The notes: generated by a model from the sequence alone, not told the origin. A stretch of DNA of 64,000 nucleotides from Telluribacter roseus (GCF_017355915.2 NZ_JAFEUV020000008.1:225641-289640), one strand, 5' to 3'; shown: positions 25,042-33,926, counted from the first letter of the stretch. A program made the numbers and translations.

Positions 25042-26070
25042 ATGTCAACCATACAGTATCACATGCATTTGTACGATGTTATTATTATAGGGGGCGGTCC
25101 CTGCGGACTGGCGATGGGTATCGAAGCCGCCAAAAGCGGATTGGACCACCTGATCCTCGAAAAAGGTAACCTGACCGAATCCATCCGCAACTACCCCCGC
25201 AATATGCGCTTCTTTTCGACGGCCGAGAATATTGAGATCGGGGGTTTACCCTTCGCTATATCGAGCGTCAAGGCCAACCGGAATGAAGCCCTGCAGTACT
25301 ACCGCAAAGTGGCGGGCTACTACGATCTCAACTTCAAGCTATTTACAGAAGTAGCAAAAACCGAAAAGCAGGCCGACGGTACCTTCCTAACCGAAACAAC
25401 AACGGGCGAAGTATTCCACAGCAAGAAAGTGGTACTGGCTACGGGCTACTTTGATGTACCCCGTAAGCTGGGTATTCCGGGCGAAGATATGCCGCATGTA
25501 TCCAACTACTACGACGAGCCTTTTGAGTACTCTTATACCAATGTAGTGATCGTGGGAGGCTCCAACTCAGCCGTGGAAGCGGCCATGGAGCTGTACCGAC
25601 ACGACGCGCACGTGACGATTGTACACAAAGGGGAAGACTTCCGCCGAACGGTGAAGTACTGGCTGATACCTGATGTAAAGAACCGTGTCAAGGAGGGGAA
25701 GATTCATACCCGCTTTAACAGCGTAACCAGAGCCATCGAAAAGGGGCGTGTACTTATATATAATAGTGAAACCAACGAAGAGGAGTGGCTGCCGGCGGAT
25801 TTTGTATTCCTGCTGGTTGGGTACATCCCGGATGAGCACCTGCTGCGGCGCTGTGGCGTAGAGCTGGATCCGGTGAGCAAAGTACCCGTCTACGATCCTG
25901 ATACGTTTGAAACCAATGTACCCGGGCTGTACGTATGCGGTACGGTCATGGCCGGGGTATTTACTGAGAAAGTATTCATTGAAAACGGACGTGATCACGC
26001 TGCCGCTATCGCCGACCATCTCTCAGGTCGCCCCGTCCGAAAGGTAAAGGAGTTGATCGAGCGGATATAG
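25042..26070 (+). CDS. YpdA-like putative bacillithiol disulfide reductase (FAD/NADPH)
   Basis: 342 residues of the thioredoxin-reductase-like flavoprotein group. FAD motif IIIGGGPCGLAMGIEA (about 13-28), the YpdA-type ENIEIGGLPF segment, NADPH motif VIVGGSNSAVEAAMELY (about 167-183), and GLYVCGTVMAG near the end. No CxxC active site as in thioredoxin reductase, which fits YpdA. In Firmicutes YpdA reduces bacillithiol disulfide; whether this species makes bacillithiol is inferred only. An alternative start is the Met at 25063. Ends in a good terminator. Confidence 0.85.
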   Translation: MSTIQYHMHLYDVIIIGGGPCGLAMGIEAAKSGLDHLILEKGNLTESIRNYPRNMRFFSTAENIEIGGLPFAISSVKANRNEALQYYRKVAGYYDLNFKLFTEVAKTEKQADGTFLTETTTGEVFHSKKVVLATGYFDVPRKLGIPGEDMPHVSNYYDEPFEYSYTNVVIVGGSNSAVEAAMELYRHDAHVTIVHKGEDFRRTVKYWLIPDVKNRVKEGKIHTRFNSVTRAIEKGRVLIYNSETNEEEWLPADFVFLLVGYIPDEHLLRRCGVELDPVSKVPVYDPDTFETNVPGLYVCGTVMAGVFTEKVFIENGRDHAAAIADHLSGRPVRKVKELIERI

Positions 26071-26144
26071 CTTTGGGCTTCGCGCTGTAGGCTATATACG
26101 GTCCGCCGCGCGGCTGTAGGCTCTAAGCTTTTACTTTTATAATG

Positions 26145-26174
26145 AATACGCGAAGCCCCAGGGCTTCGCGTATT
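26145..26174 (+). terminator. Terminator of the YpdA-like gene
   Basis: Perfect 14-bp stem AATACGCGAAGCCC/GGGCTTCGCGTATT with a 2-nt loop, followed by TTTTG on the plus strand. It lies 75 bp after the stop codon. Confidence 0.85.
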
Positions 26175-26243
26175 TTTTGTTTCAGACTTTTCACCGCTTC
26201 TCATTCCTTTTCTCCCTTCCTCCTTTCGAACCTTTTCTACTTC

Positions 26244-27293
26244 TCATTCTCCCCACTTCGCTACCAGCCCTTTTCCGCCCACGGCGTAGCCTACGCTGCC
26301 GGCAAAGCTGACCGCATGGAACGGGTGTTGGTCCAGAGCCACCCAGGTGCGGCCCTGGTCGGCCGAGTACCCGCTACCGGAGGCTCCGACTGCCATCAGT
26401 AATACGTTCTTCTTCCCGAATGGAGGCGGGTAGTACAACCCAACGGCTTCTTTGAGGCCGGGTGGTAGGGTACCTTCGGTCAGTTGCCAGCTCTTGCCGC
26501 CATCCCTGGTGAGCAGTACGTTTGGTGTAGCTTCGGTGAATGTACGGTAGTCGCCGCCTACGGCTATGCCTTTCTTCCTGGACCAGAAGCGCAGACCAAA
26601 CAGGCCGCTGCTGGGCCCCGCCGGGAGTCGCGTGGTAATGCTCTGCCAGGTAGCACCATAATCAGTGGAGCGGAGTATACGGGCTGCCTGGCTACCGCCC
26701 GTACCTATATAGACAGAACGCTTGCCTACTGTAATCAGAGTGGTACCACTGGCGGCAAACGCTGCTTCGCCGGGAAGCGCCTCCGGACGAGCCGTCACGG
26801 GTAGTTCCTGCCAGCTGCGCCCCCCATCCTGCGTAGTCAGGATGAAGAAGCGCCCGTCGACGGGGTCACCAAAGCAGATGCCTCTGCGGGTGCTCCAGAA
26901 GTCTATCCCGTCCAAAAAAATCCCTTTCTGGGTAGTTTGATACACTACTTGCCAGGTTTGGCCCGCGTCTTCGGTCCGGTAGATACGGGCTTTACCCTTC
27001 TCAGACTCACCTGCACTCATAGCTACTGCAGTACGATCATCAAAGGCATGTATATCCCGAAAGTCAAGCGAATCGGCTCCGGCTACGCGAAGTACCTGCC
27101 AGGCCTCGCCCCCATTGGTAGTGCGTAGAATAGCACCGTTAGTGCCTCCTGCCCAACAGGTTAGCGGCGCTGGGGCGTGTACTGACCGAAAGCTGGCGTT
27201 GGTATTTATATCCAGCAAACGCCACTGGGCCTGGAGGGTTGAACCAGAAAGGAAATAAAATATAAAAGCTAAAAAGGGTATACAAACTCTCAT
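26244..27293 (-). CDS. Secreted YCF48/BNR-repeat beta-propeller protein
   Basis: I start at MRVCIPFL (27293), where a signal peptide begins (FLAFIFYFLSGSTLQAQ); an upstream Met has no leader character. About 349 residues with repeated motifs of the YCF48/sialidase-like propeller: GGTNGAILRTTNGGEAWQVL, YRTEDAGQTWQVVY, LTTQDGGRSWQEL, LRSTDYGATWQSI, LLTRDGGKSWQLT and YSADQGRTWVAL, a clear tandem Asp-box pattern. Exported to the periplasm or surface. Function is unknown; cyanobacterial YCF48 aids photosystem assembly, which cannot apply here. Confidence 0.85.
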   Translation of the reverse strand: MRVCIPFLAFIFYFLSGSTLQAQWRLLDINTNASFRSVHAPAPLTCWAGGTNGAILRTTNGGEAWQVLRVAGADSLDFRDIHAFDDRTAVAMSAGESEKGKARIYRTEDAGQTWQVVYQTTQKGIFLDGIDFWSTRRGICFGDPVDGRFFILTTQDGGRSWQELPVTARPEALPGEAAFAASGTTLITVGKRSVYIGTGGSQAARILRSTDYGATWQSITTRLPAGPSSGLFGLRFWSRKKGIAVGGDYRTFTEATPNVLLTRDGGKSWQLTEGTLPPGLKEAVGLYYPPPFGKKNVLLMAVGASGSGYSADQGRTWVALDQHPFHAVSFAGSVGYAVGGKGLVAKWGE

Positions 27294-27396
27294 AGGTGAG
27301 TTAAAAAGGGCTGGTCTGATTTTTTTGAGAGGATTAAGAGTAATATCACAATCAAGATATAAGACATTTAACAATAACCAACCAATAACTTATATT

Positions 27397-27789
27397 ATGA
27401 CAAGCAATCAGAGATTTGTTATGGGCACGTTGGGAGCGACGTTAGCCGGTGTAGCAGTAGGTGTTTTGATGGCTCCTAAAAAAGGAACCGAAACACGTAA
27501 TATGATCAAAACAAGAGCGAATGATCTTTCTTCAAATGCAAAAAGTACTTTTGAGAAGAACTATTCGACCTGCAAGGACTATATCACTAATATGACTGAT
27601 AAAGTAAAAAGTCAGTTCAACTCAATGAGCAACGGCATGACCGCCGGCCATACTGGTGATAATGTAATGGGTAATGATAAAAGTGCTGGAACCAGCAGAA
27701 GATCAACCCATTCGACTAGCGGCTCATCAACCAGCCCAGGTGGTGTTTCAACTAGCGGAACTACTGATAAATTCAATCAGAACTCCTAA
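27397..27789 (+). CDS. YtxH-domain protein
   Basis: 130 residues from MTSNQRFVMG (27397), 24 codons inside a longer frame. One membrane helix GTLGATLAGVAVGVLMAPKKGTETR carries the YtxH signature. An amphipathic helix follows, then a Ser/Thr/Gly-rich disordered tail ending in TSGTTDKFNQNS. YtxH proteins are small stress-related membrane proteins of unknown activity. Divergent from the YCF48-like gene and followed by a terminator. Confidence 0.8.
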   Translation: MTSNQRFVMGTLGATLAGVAVGVLMAPKKGTETRNMIKTRANDLSSNAKSTFEKNYSTCKDYITNMTDKVKSQFNSMSNGMTAGHTGDNVMGNDKSAGTSRRSTHSTSGSSTSPGGVSTSGTTDKFNQNS

Positions 27790-27809
27790 GGGAGTTGATA
27801 TACATCTAA

Positions 27810-27839
27810 CAGAGCCCGATGGTACGCCATCGGGCTCTG
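27810..27839. terminator. Convergent-gene terminator hairpin
   Basis: Perfect 13-bp stem CAGAGCCCGATGG/CCATCGGGCTCTG with a TACG loop between the YtxH gene (+) and the DUF2911 gene (-). On the plus strand it is followed by TATCTTT, a weak T-tract. Confidence 0.75.
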
Positions 27840-27862
27840 TATCTTTAGGCGGCTCAGCTTCT

Positions 27863-28720
27863 TTATTTGCTGTTACACTGCTTCAGCAGTTTCTGATGGT
27901 TCAGGATGTACGCATCGTCATTGGCTTCTTTGGCCAGCTGTAGCCCCTTCTGCGCGTCAGACACGGCTACGTCACACTGTCCCAGCTGGGCGGCTATCTT
28001 GCCACGCAGGTAGTAGGTCCAGTACTTTTGATCTTTCTCTACTACTTTGCTAGCCCACTCAAGTGCCTGCTTCAGGTCGCGGTTGGTGTCGTAGTAGTAG
28101 TTAGCAGCGGCGGAGTAGGTAGCAGGGCTCACCTCAGCCGCAGCAGTCTTCTCTTTGATCTCAGCCATAATCTTCGCATCGGCGTCATTCTTGAGGCTGA
28201 ACTTCACCAGTGTATTCTCCCAGCGAATAGCCACATTAGCCTCACTGGCGTTAAAGTCGGTAAACTCAATGGTGAAAAACTCCTCAGCCTTGGCCAGTTT
28301 CTGGGGCTTTACGCTAAACTTCAGTACATCATTGGCGGGGTTGTAGGTATAGGCACCCCATACGTTAGCGTCTTTGCTCAGGATGATGGTCCACTCGTTG
28401 GCGTTGGGTATGGTGAATAAACCATACGCACCGGCGGCTACTTTCTGCCCGTTGACCAGCATCTCTTCGGACAGGATCAGGTTGGTGATTTTGTTGGCAC
28501 CGGTCCGCCATACCTTACCGTAAGGTACCTGTGCACCGAACATCTTGCGGCCTTTCAGCGCGGGGCGGCTGTATTCAACCGTAGCCTTCGCCAGACCAAT
28601 AGTCTGAGAAATAGTAGCGGCGGGACTAGCCTGTGGAACCTGAATCTGAGCCTGAGTGGTGAGGGCAGCTGTACTTAACAGTAAGCTGAGACTGGCAATC
28701 TTCAACAAATTTGTTTTCAT
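27863..28720 (-). CDS. Secreted DUF2911 protein with C-terminal helical repeat region
   Basis: 285 residues with a signal peptide (LLLSTAALTTQAQ). The DUF2911 domain runs from VPQASPAATISQTIG to about 165 and includes VEYSRPALKGRKMFG, VPYGKVWRTGANKITNLILSEEMLVNGQKV and the conserved GLFTIPNANEWTIIL. The rest is TPR-like: YYDTNRDLKQALEWASKVVEKDQKYWTYYLRGKIAAQLG. Function unknown; periplasmic. It begins 34 bp after the stop of dnaG. Confidence 0.85.
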   Translation of the reverse strand: MKTNLLKIASLSLLLSTAALTTQAQIQVPQASPAATISQTIGLAKATVEYSRPALKGRKMFGAQVPYGKVWRTGANKITNLILSEEMLVNGQKVAAGAYGLFTIPNANEWTIILSKDANVWGAYTYNPANDVLKFSVKPQKLAKAEEFFTIEFTDFNASEANVAIRWENTLVKFSLKNDADAKIMAEIKEKTAAAEVSPATYSAAANYYYDTNRDLKQALEWASKVVEKDQKYWTYYLRGKIAAQLGQCDVAVSDAQKGLQLAKEANDDAYILNHQKLLKQCNSK

Positions 28721-28754
28721 AAATTGGTAAAGTGAAATATATAATTGGGTACTC

Positions 28755-30818
28755 TTAACCTACGACGCTGCCCAGCTCGCGGGCAGCTGCCATACTTATT
28801 TTCTTGAATTCCATAAATTCTTTCAGACACTGCGCTTCTTCCTCGGGGTCTGCGATGGTTTTGAGCCTTTCCAGGCACTGGTTCATCTTCTCCTCGATAA
28901 AGGCTTTCTTCAGGCGCAGGATATTTTTGAAGCTGCTTTTGTCGAGCATGTCCTGCTCGCTGGGTACGTATATTTCGTACTTGCTGGTCCACAGATCACT
29001 CAACTCGTGCTTATGGGTGGCCCAGCCGATAGCAAGGTCCCGTACTTCCGGCTCGCGATGGTGCAGGAAGTAGTCGGTAGATAGCAATACGTTCCGGCTG
29101 TAATTCTCCCTGAACAAGGTCAGAATATGATTGAACACCGGATCCGTAAAGTCAATACCCGGTATCTCACTCAGTACGTAGGCGCATACGGTAATCTCCG
29201 GCTCCAGTTCGTAGCTGCCAAACAAGACCAGCAGCCGGACAAAAGCCTCCTCCTGGTAGTATAGCTTGCTACGGCGGGGTGTGTCATCAACAGGTGCGGT
29301 GGCTCCTGTCGCAGGGGCACTTCCCGGAGGAGCCATCATGCTGTCATCAAAAAACAGATCATCCGGTATTTCGGGAGGAGGCCCAAATGAGGAAGCTCCC
29401 GGAGTGGACGCTCCCGGAGTGGACGCTCCCGGAGTAGAGGTGCCTCGTGTAGAAGTACCCGTTCGGGTAGCATCGCGTCGGGGTTCCTTCTGGGGCTTCT
29501 CGTACTGCTTGCGGAGCAATTTGTTCCCTTCCGAGATCAGCATCTGCTCATCCACCTTCATCATCTCGGCGGTACGTCGGAAGAATACCTGCCGTTTGAT
29601 GGCATCGGGTATTTTGGTGATGCTGTTCACTATTTCGCTGATCACCTCAGCCCGCTTGAACGGATCATTCCCCGCCTCTTTCAGTAGAGTGTCCGTCTTG
29701 AAGCTGATAAAGTCACGGGAGGCTGTGCGCAGGTACTCTTTGAAGGCCTCAGCTCCTACACGCTGTACGTAGCTGTCGGGATCGTCGTTGTCGGGGAAGG
29801 TGACAATGCTTACGTTCAGGCCTTCCTCGAGTACCATGTCCAATCCGCGCAGGGCGGCCCTGATTCCCGCCGGATCACCATCGTACAGGATCGTAACGTT
29901 AGGAGTAAAGCGGCCGATCAGCCGGATCTGCTCTATGGTGAGCGAAGTACCCGACGAGGCGACCACGTTTTCGATACCTGCCTGATGCAGCGAGATTACA
30001 TCCGTATAGCCCTCTACCAGGTAGCATACGTCGTGATGGCGGATGGCATTCTTGGCCTGATAGATGCCGTATAGTACATCGCTCTTGTGGTATACCTCCG
30101 TTTCGGGAGAGTTGATGTACTTGGGCTGCTTCTTATCCGCCTTCAGGATACGGGCTCCAAACGCAATTACCTTACCCGCTACGTTATGGATCGGAAATAT
30201 CACCCGGCCCCGGAAGCGGTCATAGCCGGTAGTAGTACTCCCTTCTTTATGGATGAGTAATCCTGCTTTTTCGAGTATTGCGGCCTGGTACCCTTTGGCG
30301 AGTGCCGCCTGGGTAAAGGCATCCCATACATCCGGACTATATCCCAGTTCAAATTTCTTAAGTGTAGGGTCGTTGAAGCCCCGCTCCCGGAAGTAGCTCA
30401 GGCCAATGGCCCGGCCTTCGTCAGTCTGGTGGAGGTGCTCCTGGTAGAAGTTCTTGGCAAAGTTCAATACGATGTACAGACTCTCGCGCTCGTTCTGGCG
30501 CATGGCCTGCTCGTCGGTAATCTCCTCTTCCTGTATCTCTATCTGATACTTGTTGGCCAGGTAGCGCAACGCTTCTCCGTACCCAACCCCGTCGATATCC
30601 ATCACAAATTTGATGGGATCGCCCGCCGCCCCGCATCCAAAGCACTTAAATATCTGGCGCGCCGGATTGACGTTGAATGAGGGTGTTTTCTCATTATGGA
30701 ACGGACAACAGGCCTGGTAGTTGGACCCTCGCTTCTTGAGCGACACATAGTCACCTACCACCTCTACAATATCAGCGGCCTGTTTTATTCGTTCTATGGT
30801 TTCGGGATTGATCCGCAT
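28755..30818 (-). CDS. dnaG: DNA primase
   Basis: 687 residues. CHC2 zinc ribbon with CPFH (38-41) and CFGC (59-62), then a primase core and a Toprim domain (CYLVEGYTDVISL, ASSGTSLTIEQI, TILYDGDPAGIRAAL). The C-terminal helicase-binding domain occupies about 510-687. A linker of roughly residues 440-480 holds five-residue repeats (GASTP-type) not found in other primases I know. It makes RNA primers for replication. Confidence 0.96.
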   Translation of the reverse strand: MRINPETIERIKQAADIVEVVGDYVSLKKRGSNYQACCPFHNEKTPSFNVNPARQIFKCFGCGAAGDPIKFVMDIDGVGYGEALRYLANKYQIEIQEEEITDEQAMRQNERESLYIVLNFAKNFYQEHLHQTDEGRAIGLSYFRERGFNDPTLKKFELGYSPDVWDAFTQAALAKGYQAAILEKAGLLIHKEGSTTTGYDRFRGRVIFPIHNVAGKVIAFGARILKADKKQPKYINSPETEVYHKSDVLYGIYQAKNAIRHHDVCYLVEGYTDVISLHQAGIENVVASSGTSLTIEQIRLIGRFTPNVTILYDGDPAGIRAALRGLDMVLEEGLNVSIVTFPDNDDPDSYVQRVGAEAFKEYLRTASRDFISFKTDTLLKEAGNDPFKRAEVISEIVNSITKIPDAIKRQVFFRRTAEMMKVDEQMLISEGNKLLRKQYEKPQKEPRRDATRTGTSTRGTSTPGASTPGASTPGASSFGPPPEIPDDLFFDDSMMAPPGSAPATGATAPVDDTPRRSKLYYQEEAFVRLLVLFGSYELEPEITVCAYVLSEIPGIDFTDPVFNHILTLFRENYSRNVLLSTDYFLHHREPEVRDLAIGWATHKHELSDLWTSKYEIYVPSEQDMLDKSSFKNILRLKKAFIEEKMNQCLERLKTIADPEEEAQCLKEFMEFKKISMAAARELGSVVG
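29386..29460 (-). repeat. 15-bp tandem repeats inside dnaG
   Basis: Two identical 15-nt units (GGAGTGGACGCTCCC, 29401-29415 and 29416-29430) are flanked by diverged copies at 29386-29400, 29431-29445 and 29446-29460. They encode a repeated GASTP-type pentapeptide in the linker before the helicase-binding domain and keep the reading frame. Confidence 0.85.
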
Positions 30819-30860
30819 CTCCTTGGCTTCATGATTCTCGGAAGCAAAAGTAAAGAAAAA

Positions 30861-30880
30861 GCCGCCTCTTCTGAGGCGGC
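30861..30880 (-). terminator. Minus-strand terminator just upstream of dnaG
   Basis: Perfect 8-bp stem GCCGCCTC/GAGGCGGC with a 4-nt loop, followed on the minus strand by TTTTTCTTTACTTTT. It separates dnaG from whatever lies upstream, where only a short coding remnant is left. Confidence 0.8.
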
Positions 30881-30917
30881 TGGCGGTAATAATATTAAGT
30901 AGCTATCCGACCCTGCC

Positions 30918-31001
30918 CTATGGCCTGACGGAAGCGTTTTTCTTCTGGTACTGCATGTTGAATAGCCCCACAAAGAACGAAAGCGCCGATACCGGAACTA
31001 C
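30918..31001 (-). pseudogene. Possible C-terminal remnant of a lost membrane protein gene
   Basis: Twenty-seven codons with no Met start, bounded by an in-frame TAG just upstream, encode PVSALSFFVGLFNMQYQKK, a hydrophobic stretch with a basic end like the C-terminus of a membrane protein. A good terminator follows at 30861-30880. I do not know the family and the frame may be chance. Confidence 0.25.
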
Positions 31002-31244
31002 CTAAATAGTGTCAGAGTCAGTAGACTAATCTGGTGGTGAGCCATAAGAAACCTTTCTATTCTACTAAGTAAAATTGCGAAAAAAATCAGGGGTTGATTA
31101 GCTTGCAACTTTCTGTAAAATTAGAATATATTTGTTGGTGAGGAGTATGTATGCATAAAAGTTTCTGACTGAGAATACTAAAAGATAGTACCTGGCGTTT
31201 CTTCAGTGCTTTTGTATTGTATTGGTATAATTCAATTAATGTTC

Positions 31245-31277
31245 TTGACCAATAGAACTATTTTTGTCTTAAATTTG
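31245..31277 (+). promoter_or_regulatory. Candidate promoter of the small plus-strand unit
   Basis: TTG at 31245-31247 and TAAATTTG at 31270-31277 (perfect match to TAnnTTTG). The spacing is 22 nt, two more than the 20 seen at better promoters in this window. Transcription would begin near 31284, about 70 nt before the small ORF. Confidence 0.45.
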
Positions 31278-31352
31278 TAAAATAGTTATAACAGTAAAAC
31301 ATTGGCACATCCTTTGTAACCAGGTTTTACAACATTCAACAAGTGTAATCCA

Positions 31353-31487
31353 ATGTATGTGCTGAGGAGTCAGGACAGTGGGAGTTACAGGAAAAGTAGA
31401 GATAGAGATGTAACCTTTAGACAATTGTTTGAATCGTTACACAATAAGAAGGGCCGAACATTGGTTATAAAGATAGTGGAAATATAG
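31353..31487 (+). CDS. Candidate small protein, 44 residues
   Basis: An ATG at 31353 opens a 44-codon frame to TAG at 31485. The product begins MYVLRSQDSGSYRKSRDRD and ends LVIKIVEI: a basic, Ser/Arg-rich first half followed by a VTFRQLFESL helix and a hydrophobic terminal strand. A promoter-like site lies upstream and a strong terminator begins 17 bp after the stop, so a complete transcription unit can be drawn. No family recognised. The unit could instead make a non-coding RNA. Confidence 0.4.
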   Translation: MYVLRSQDSGSYRKSRDRDVTFRQLFESLHNKKGRTLVIKIVEI

Positions 31488-31503
31488 TGTGTGTATAGTG
31501 TGG

Positions 31504-31540
31504 AACAGGGCATGGATTATTTCCATGCCTCTGTTTTTTT
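31504..31540 (+). terminator. Strong plus-strand terminator with no long gene upstream
   Basis: The stem AACAG-GGCATGGA pairs with TCCATGCC-T-CTGTT (one bulged T), then seven Ts follow. There is no T-run on the minus strand, so it does not serve the polysaccharide operon that ends at 31549. It terminates the small plus-strand unit. Confidence 0.8.
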
Positions 31541-31548
31541 AGGGGGTA

Positions 31549-32829
31549 TCATCCATCATTACTGCTAGCATGCAAGTAGTTTAATCCTCGCGGAATCATC
31601 CAGATCACTACACTATACAGGAAGAAGATCTGACCCGGTATCAGGTTGTACTCCACCCAGTTGATTAGCAGCGTCGGTAGGAACAGCACAAGGTATACCT
31701 GCACAAAGAGGATATTCCTTAGCTGTAGTAGCTTTCTCAGGCTTCTTATCAGAAAGACAATAAACAAAAGTGTCCCCAGCAGGCCGGTCTCGGCCACAAG
31801 GCCTACAAAGGTATTATGGGCCGAATATCCTTCCAGATCCTTACTATATCGCTCAGTAATACGCTCGTTGGCCGCTAATCCGGCACCCATTATGGGGTTT
31901 TCGTAGAAAGAGTCCAGGTATATGCGCCATATTCTCTGGCGGTCCTGATAAGATGTTTCCTCCCTTCCTTTCACAAGTCCCAGCATGCGTTCAATCCGAT
32001 ATTTGGCGTAGGAATCGGGTAGTATGTCAGTGATAGTTCGGAGATCAACTACGCTGGTGAGTGCAACCGTAGCTAAGAGCATAAAAGAAAAGAGCAGGAC
32101 ATAGGGTAGTCGCAGGGGGATATAAAGCAGGAAAGGAGAAAGCAGCAGAACAAAGAGCGGCGTCCGCCGTGCCGACAGATACACCATATACAGGGCCACA
32201 CAGTATATGAACAGGTAGATCAGCTTCTGTTTTCTCTCTGATGAAAGCTTCATCTGAATCACCGCAAGTATCCCCAGAATCATAGTAGGATAAGCCCAAA
32301 AGGTATTCGATGAAAAGATAATGTTATAGGGGCCGACACCTGGTCGGATGATAAACAAACTACCTATATCCAGGAGGAGTATAATGATGTTCCCTATCCA
32401 GATCGTGTGTAGAATGCGCTTATAGAACGTACCTGCCTCCCGTGACACTACGGCTGCGTAGCCGACGAAAAACAGGACAGCCAGAAAACAGGAAAGTGTC
32501 CAGGTACCATAAATCATATAACTACTACTATCCAGACTGACCAGGGAAGAAAGGAGCCAGCTTAGCCCAAGCAGCAGTACATCTATGTTGTCTTTAACAA
32601 TTCTGGAAGAAAAGCTGTAGCTGAACCGAAAGGCATACAGGACGATCCATACGGGCAGCAGGAAACGGAGCTGAGATATAATGCGCAGAACGGCAGGAGC
32701 ACTACTGTTGCCAAAGACAGAGTACCTAAAGAAGGAATAGTTTCCTATTGTCAACAGGAAGAAAAGGACAATGGGCAGTATCATATGTCTGCTTATCCTT
32801 CGGGTTACTATTTCCTGAGCTGTAAGCAA
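31549..32829 (-). CDS. O-antigen ligase/polymerase-like membrane protein
   Basis: 426 residues with about ten to twelve hydrophobic helices. The C-terminal half has the Wzy_C/WaaL-like pattern YQDRQRIWRIYLDSFYENPIMGAGLAANERITE followed by SAHNTFVGLVAETGLLGTLLFI, where the SAHN-type loop corresponds to the conserved periplasmic H/N region. It polymerises or ligates lipid-linked oligosaccharide units. The start overlaps the upstream glycosyltransferase gene by 22 bp. Last gene of the polysaccharide operon. Ligase and polymerase cannot be told apart here. Confidence 0.82.
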   Translation of the reverse strand: MLTAQEIVTRRISRHMILPIVLFFLLTIGNYSFFRYSVFGNSSAPAVLRIISQLRFLLPVWIVLYAFRFSYSFSSRIVKDNIDVLLLGLSWLLSSLVSLDSSSYMIYGTWTLSCFLAVLFFVGYAAVVSREAGTFYKRILHTIWIGNIIILLLDIGSLFIIRPGVGPYNIIFSSNTFWAYPTMILGILAVIQMKLSSERKQKLIYLFIYCVALYMVYLSARRTPLFVLLLSPFLLYIPLRLPYVLLFSFMLLATVALTSVVDLRTITDILPDSYAKYRIERMLGLVKGREETSYQDRQRIWRIYLDSFYENPIMGAGLAANERITERYSKDLEGYSAHNTFVGLVAETGLLGTLLFIVFLIRSLRKLLQLRNILFVQVYLVLFLPTLLINWVEYNLIPGQIFFLYSVVIWMIPRGLNYLHASSNDG

Positions 32830-33926
32830 CGCACTAGTGTTTTATATTCATCCTTGATTAGGTACTCATGTTCGGGTATGGCTGTAAGTGCCTTCTCCAT
32901 GTCTTGTAAATAGTCGGGTGTTAGTTGCTCTTCAAGGTATTGAGCCGCCTGTCGGGTATCTTCAAGGTCCACCTCTATGGCTATGTTTCCCAGTGTTCTG
33001 GCTCGGTCCGCGTCACTGGTGCCTTTCTGTACAACGATGGGTCTACGAAAGTAAAGGCTCTCGTAAAACCGGTTGGTACGAGCCCAGAGGTGATTGCCGG
33101 TTATGCTTCGGGGCGAGTAAGGATAAGCAGCCCATACGATATCCACAGAGCCATACAATGTCTTTAACTCTTTGGGAGCATCATATGGCCCCAGGTACTG
33201 CATATTGGGCGTCTCTTTCACGAGACTTTCGTAGTGCCGGGTATCAGGCATAAAAATACCCCTTAAGATAATGTCAAAACGATTGGTGCAGGCCAATAGC
33301 ATCAGGCAATCAAGAGAAGCCTTACAACGTAGTAGCCCAAAGTAGCCGATCCTGATCCGGTTCTGACTGGCCGGTCTTTCAGGGGTATTTGGCAGGTGAT
33401 GGGGGCGGGTGTGTATCTTGTTTTCGATTACCAGGTACTTTCGGACGGGTAATCCCCGGAGTTTCTGATAGTACTCAGTCACGTACTCCGGAGAGGTAAC
33501 TACGAGTAGATCTATGCGAGGAATTACCCATCTTTCTATACGACGCAGCAGCCACCCCGCCTTTCCCTTCCGAAAGAACATTTCCCGAATATCCGGTACT
33601 TCGTGTACCAGGTATACGGAGCGTCGGGTGAGAGTCCGGAACAGCAATGTAATGGCCGCCAGATCAAATCCGTAGGTGTACACAATATCCCCGTTCTTTA
33701 CGGTTTTATACAGTTGTCGGAAGAATTGGATATAGATATTCCATCGCTTCAGATAGGAGGCGTGCTCCATCCGGCCTGTCCAGAGAGGCTCAATGGAAGA
33801 GGTAGCCGGATAGTAGGTGCGGGTAAAGGTAAGGCACACCAGAGAGGGGCAGAGCGCCAGTAGTGCCTGCAGACGGACTTGCTGATGGGCATCAGCCCAG
33901 TTATTTGATACGAAAATAATCTTCAT
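32808..33926 (-). CDS. GT-B fold glycosyltransferase (GT4-like)
   Basis: I start at MKIIFVSNNWADAHQQ (33926), the usual N-terminal strand; an upstream Met adds 11 unrelated residues. About 372 residues, with GDIVYTYGFDLAAITLL, LVHEVPDIREMFF, RIRIGYFGLLRCKASLDCLMLL, PNMQYLGPYDAPKELKTLYGSVDIVWAAYP and RPIVVQKGTSD. The order fits family 4-like enzymes, but the acidic E-x7-E pair is not obvious. Sugar and linkage unknown. Its first codons overlap the end of the next upstream gene. Confidence 0.78.
   Translation of the reverse strand: MKIIFVSNNWADAHQQVRLQALLALCPSLVCLTFTRTYYPATSSIEPLWTGRMEHASYLKRWNIYIQFFRQLYKTVKNGDIVYTYGFDLAAITLLFRTLTRRSVYLVHEVPDIREMFFRKGKAGWLLRRIERWVIPRIDLLVVTSPEYVTEYYQKLRGLPVRKYLVIENKIHTRPHHLPNTPERPASQNRIRIGYFGLLRCKASLDCLMLLACTNRFDIILRGIFMPDTRHYESLVKETPNMQYLGPYDAPKELKTLYGSVDIVWAAYPYSPRSITGNHLWARTNRFYESLYFRRPIVVQKGTSDADRARTLGNIAIEVDLEDTRQAAQYLEEQLTPDYLQDMEKALTAIPEHEYLIKDEYKTLVRCLQLRK

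Larger units (their letters stand above)
30819..31352. other. Intergenic stretch of about 530 bp
   Basis: Between dnaG and the small plus-strand unit. It holds the minus-strand terminator, the possible gene remnant and, on the plus strand, a promoter-like TAAATTTG at 31270. Otherwise I see AT-rich DNA without open frames of note. Confidence 0.4.

Noticed and set aside
29386..29460. Possible CRISPR-like array
   Set aside because: The 15-bp units abut without spacers and keep the dnaG reading frame, so they are coding tandem repeats. No cas genes are present.
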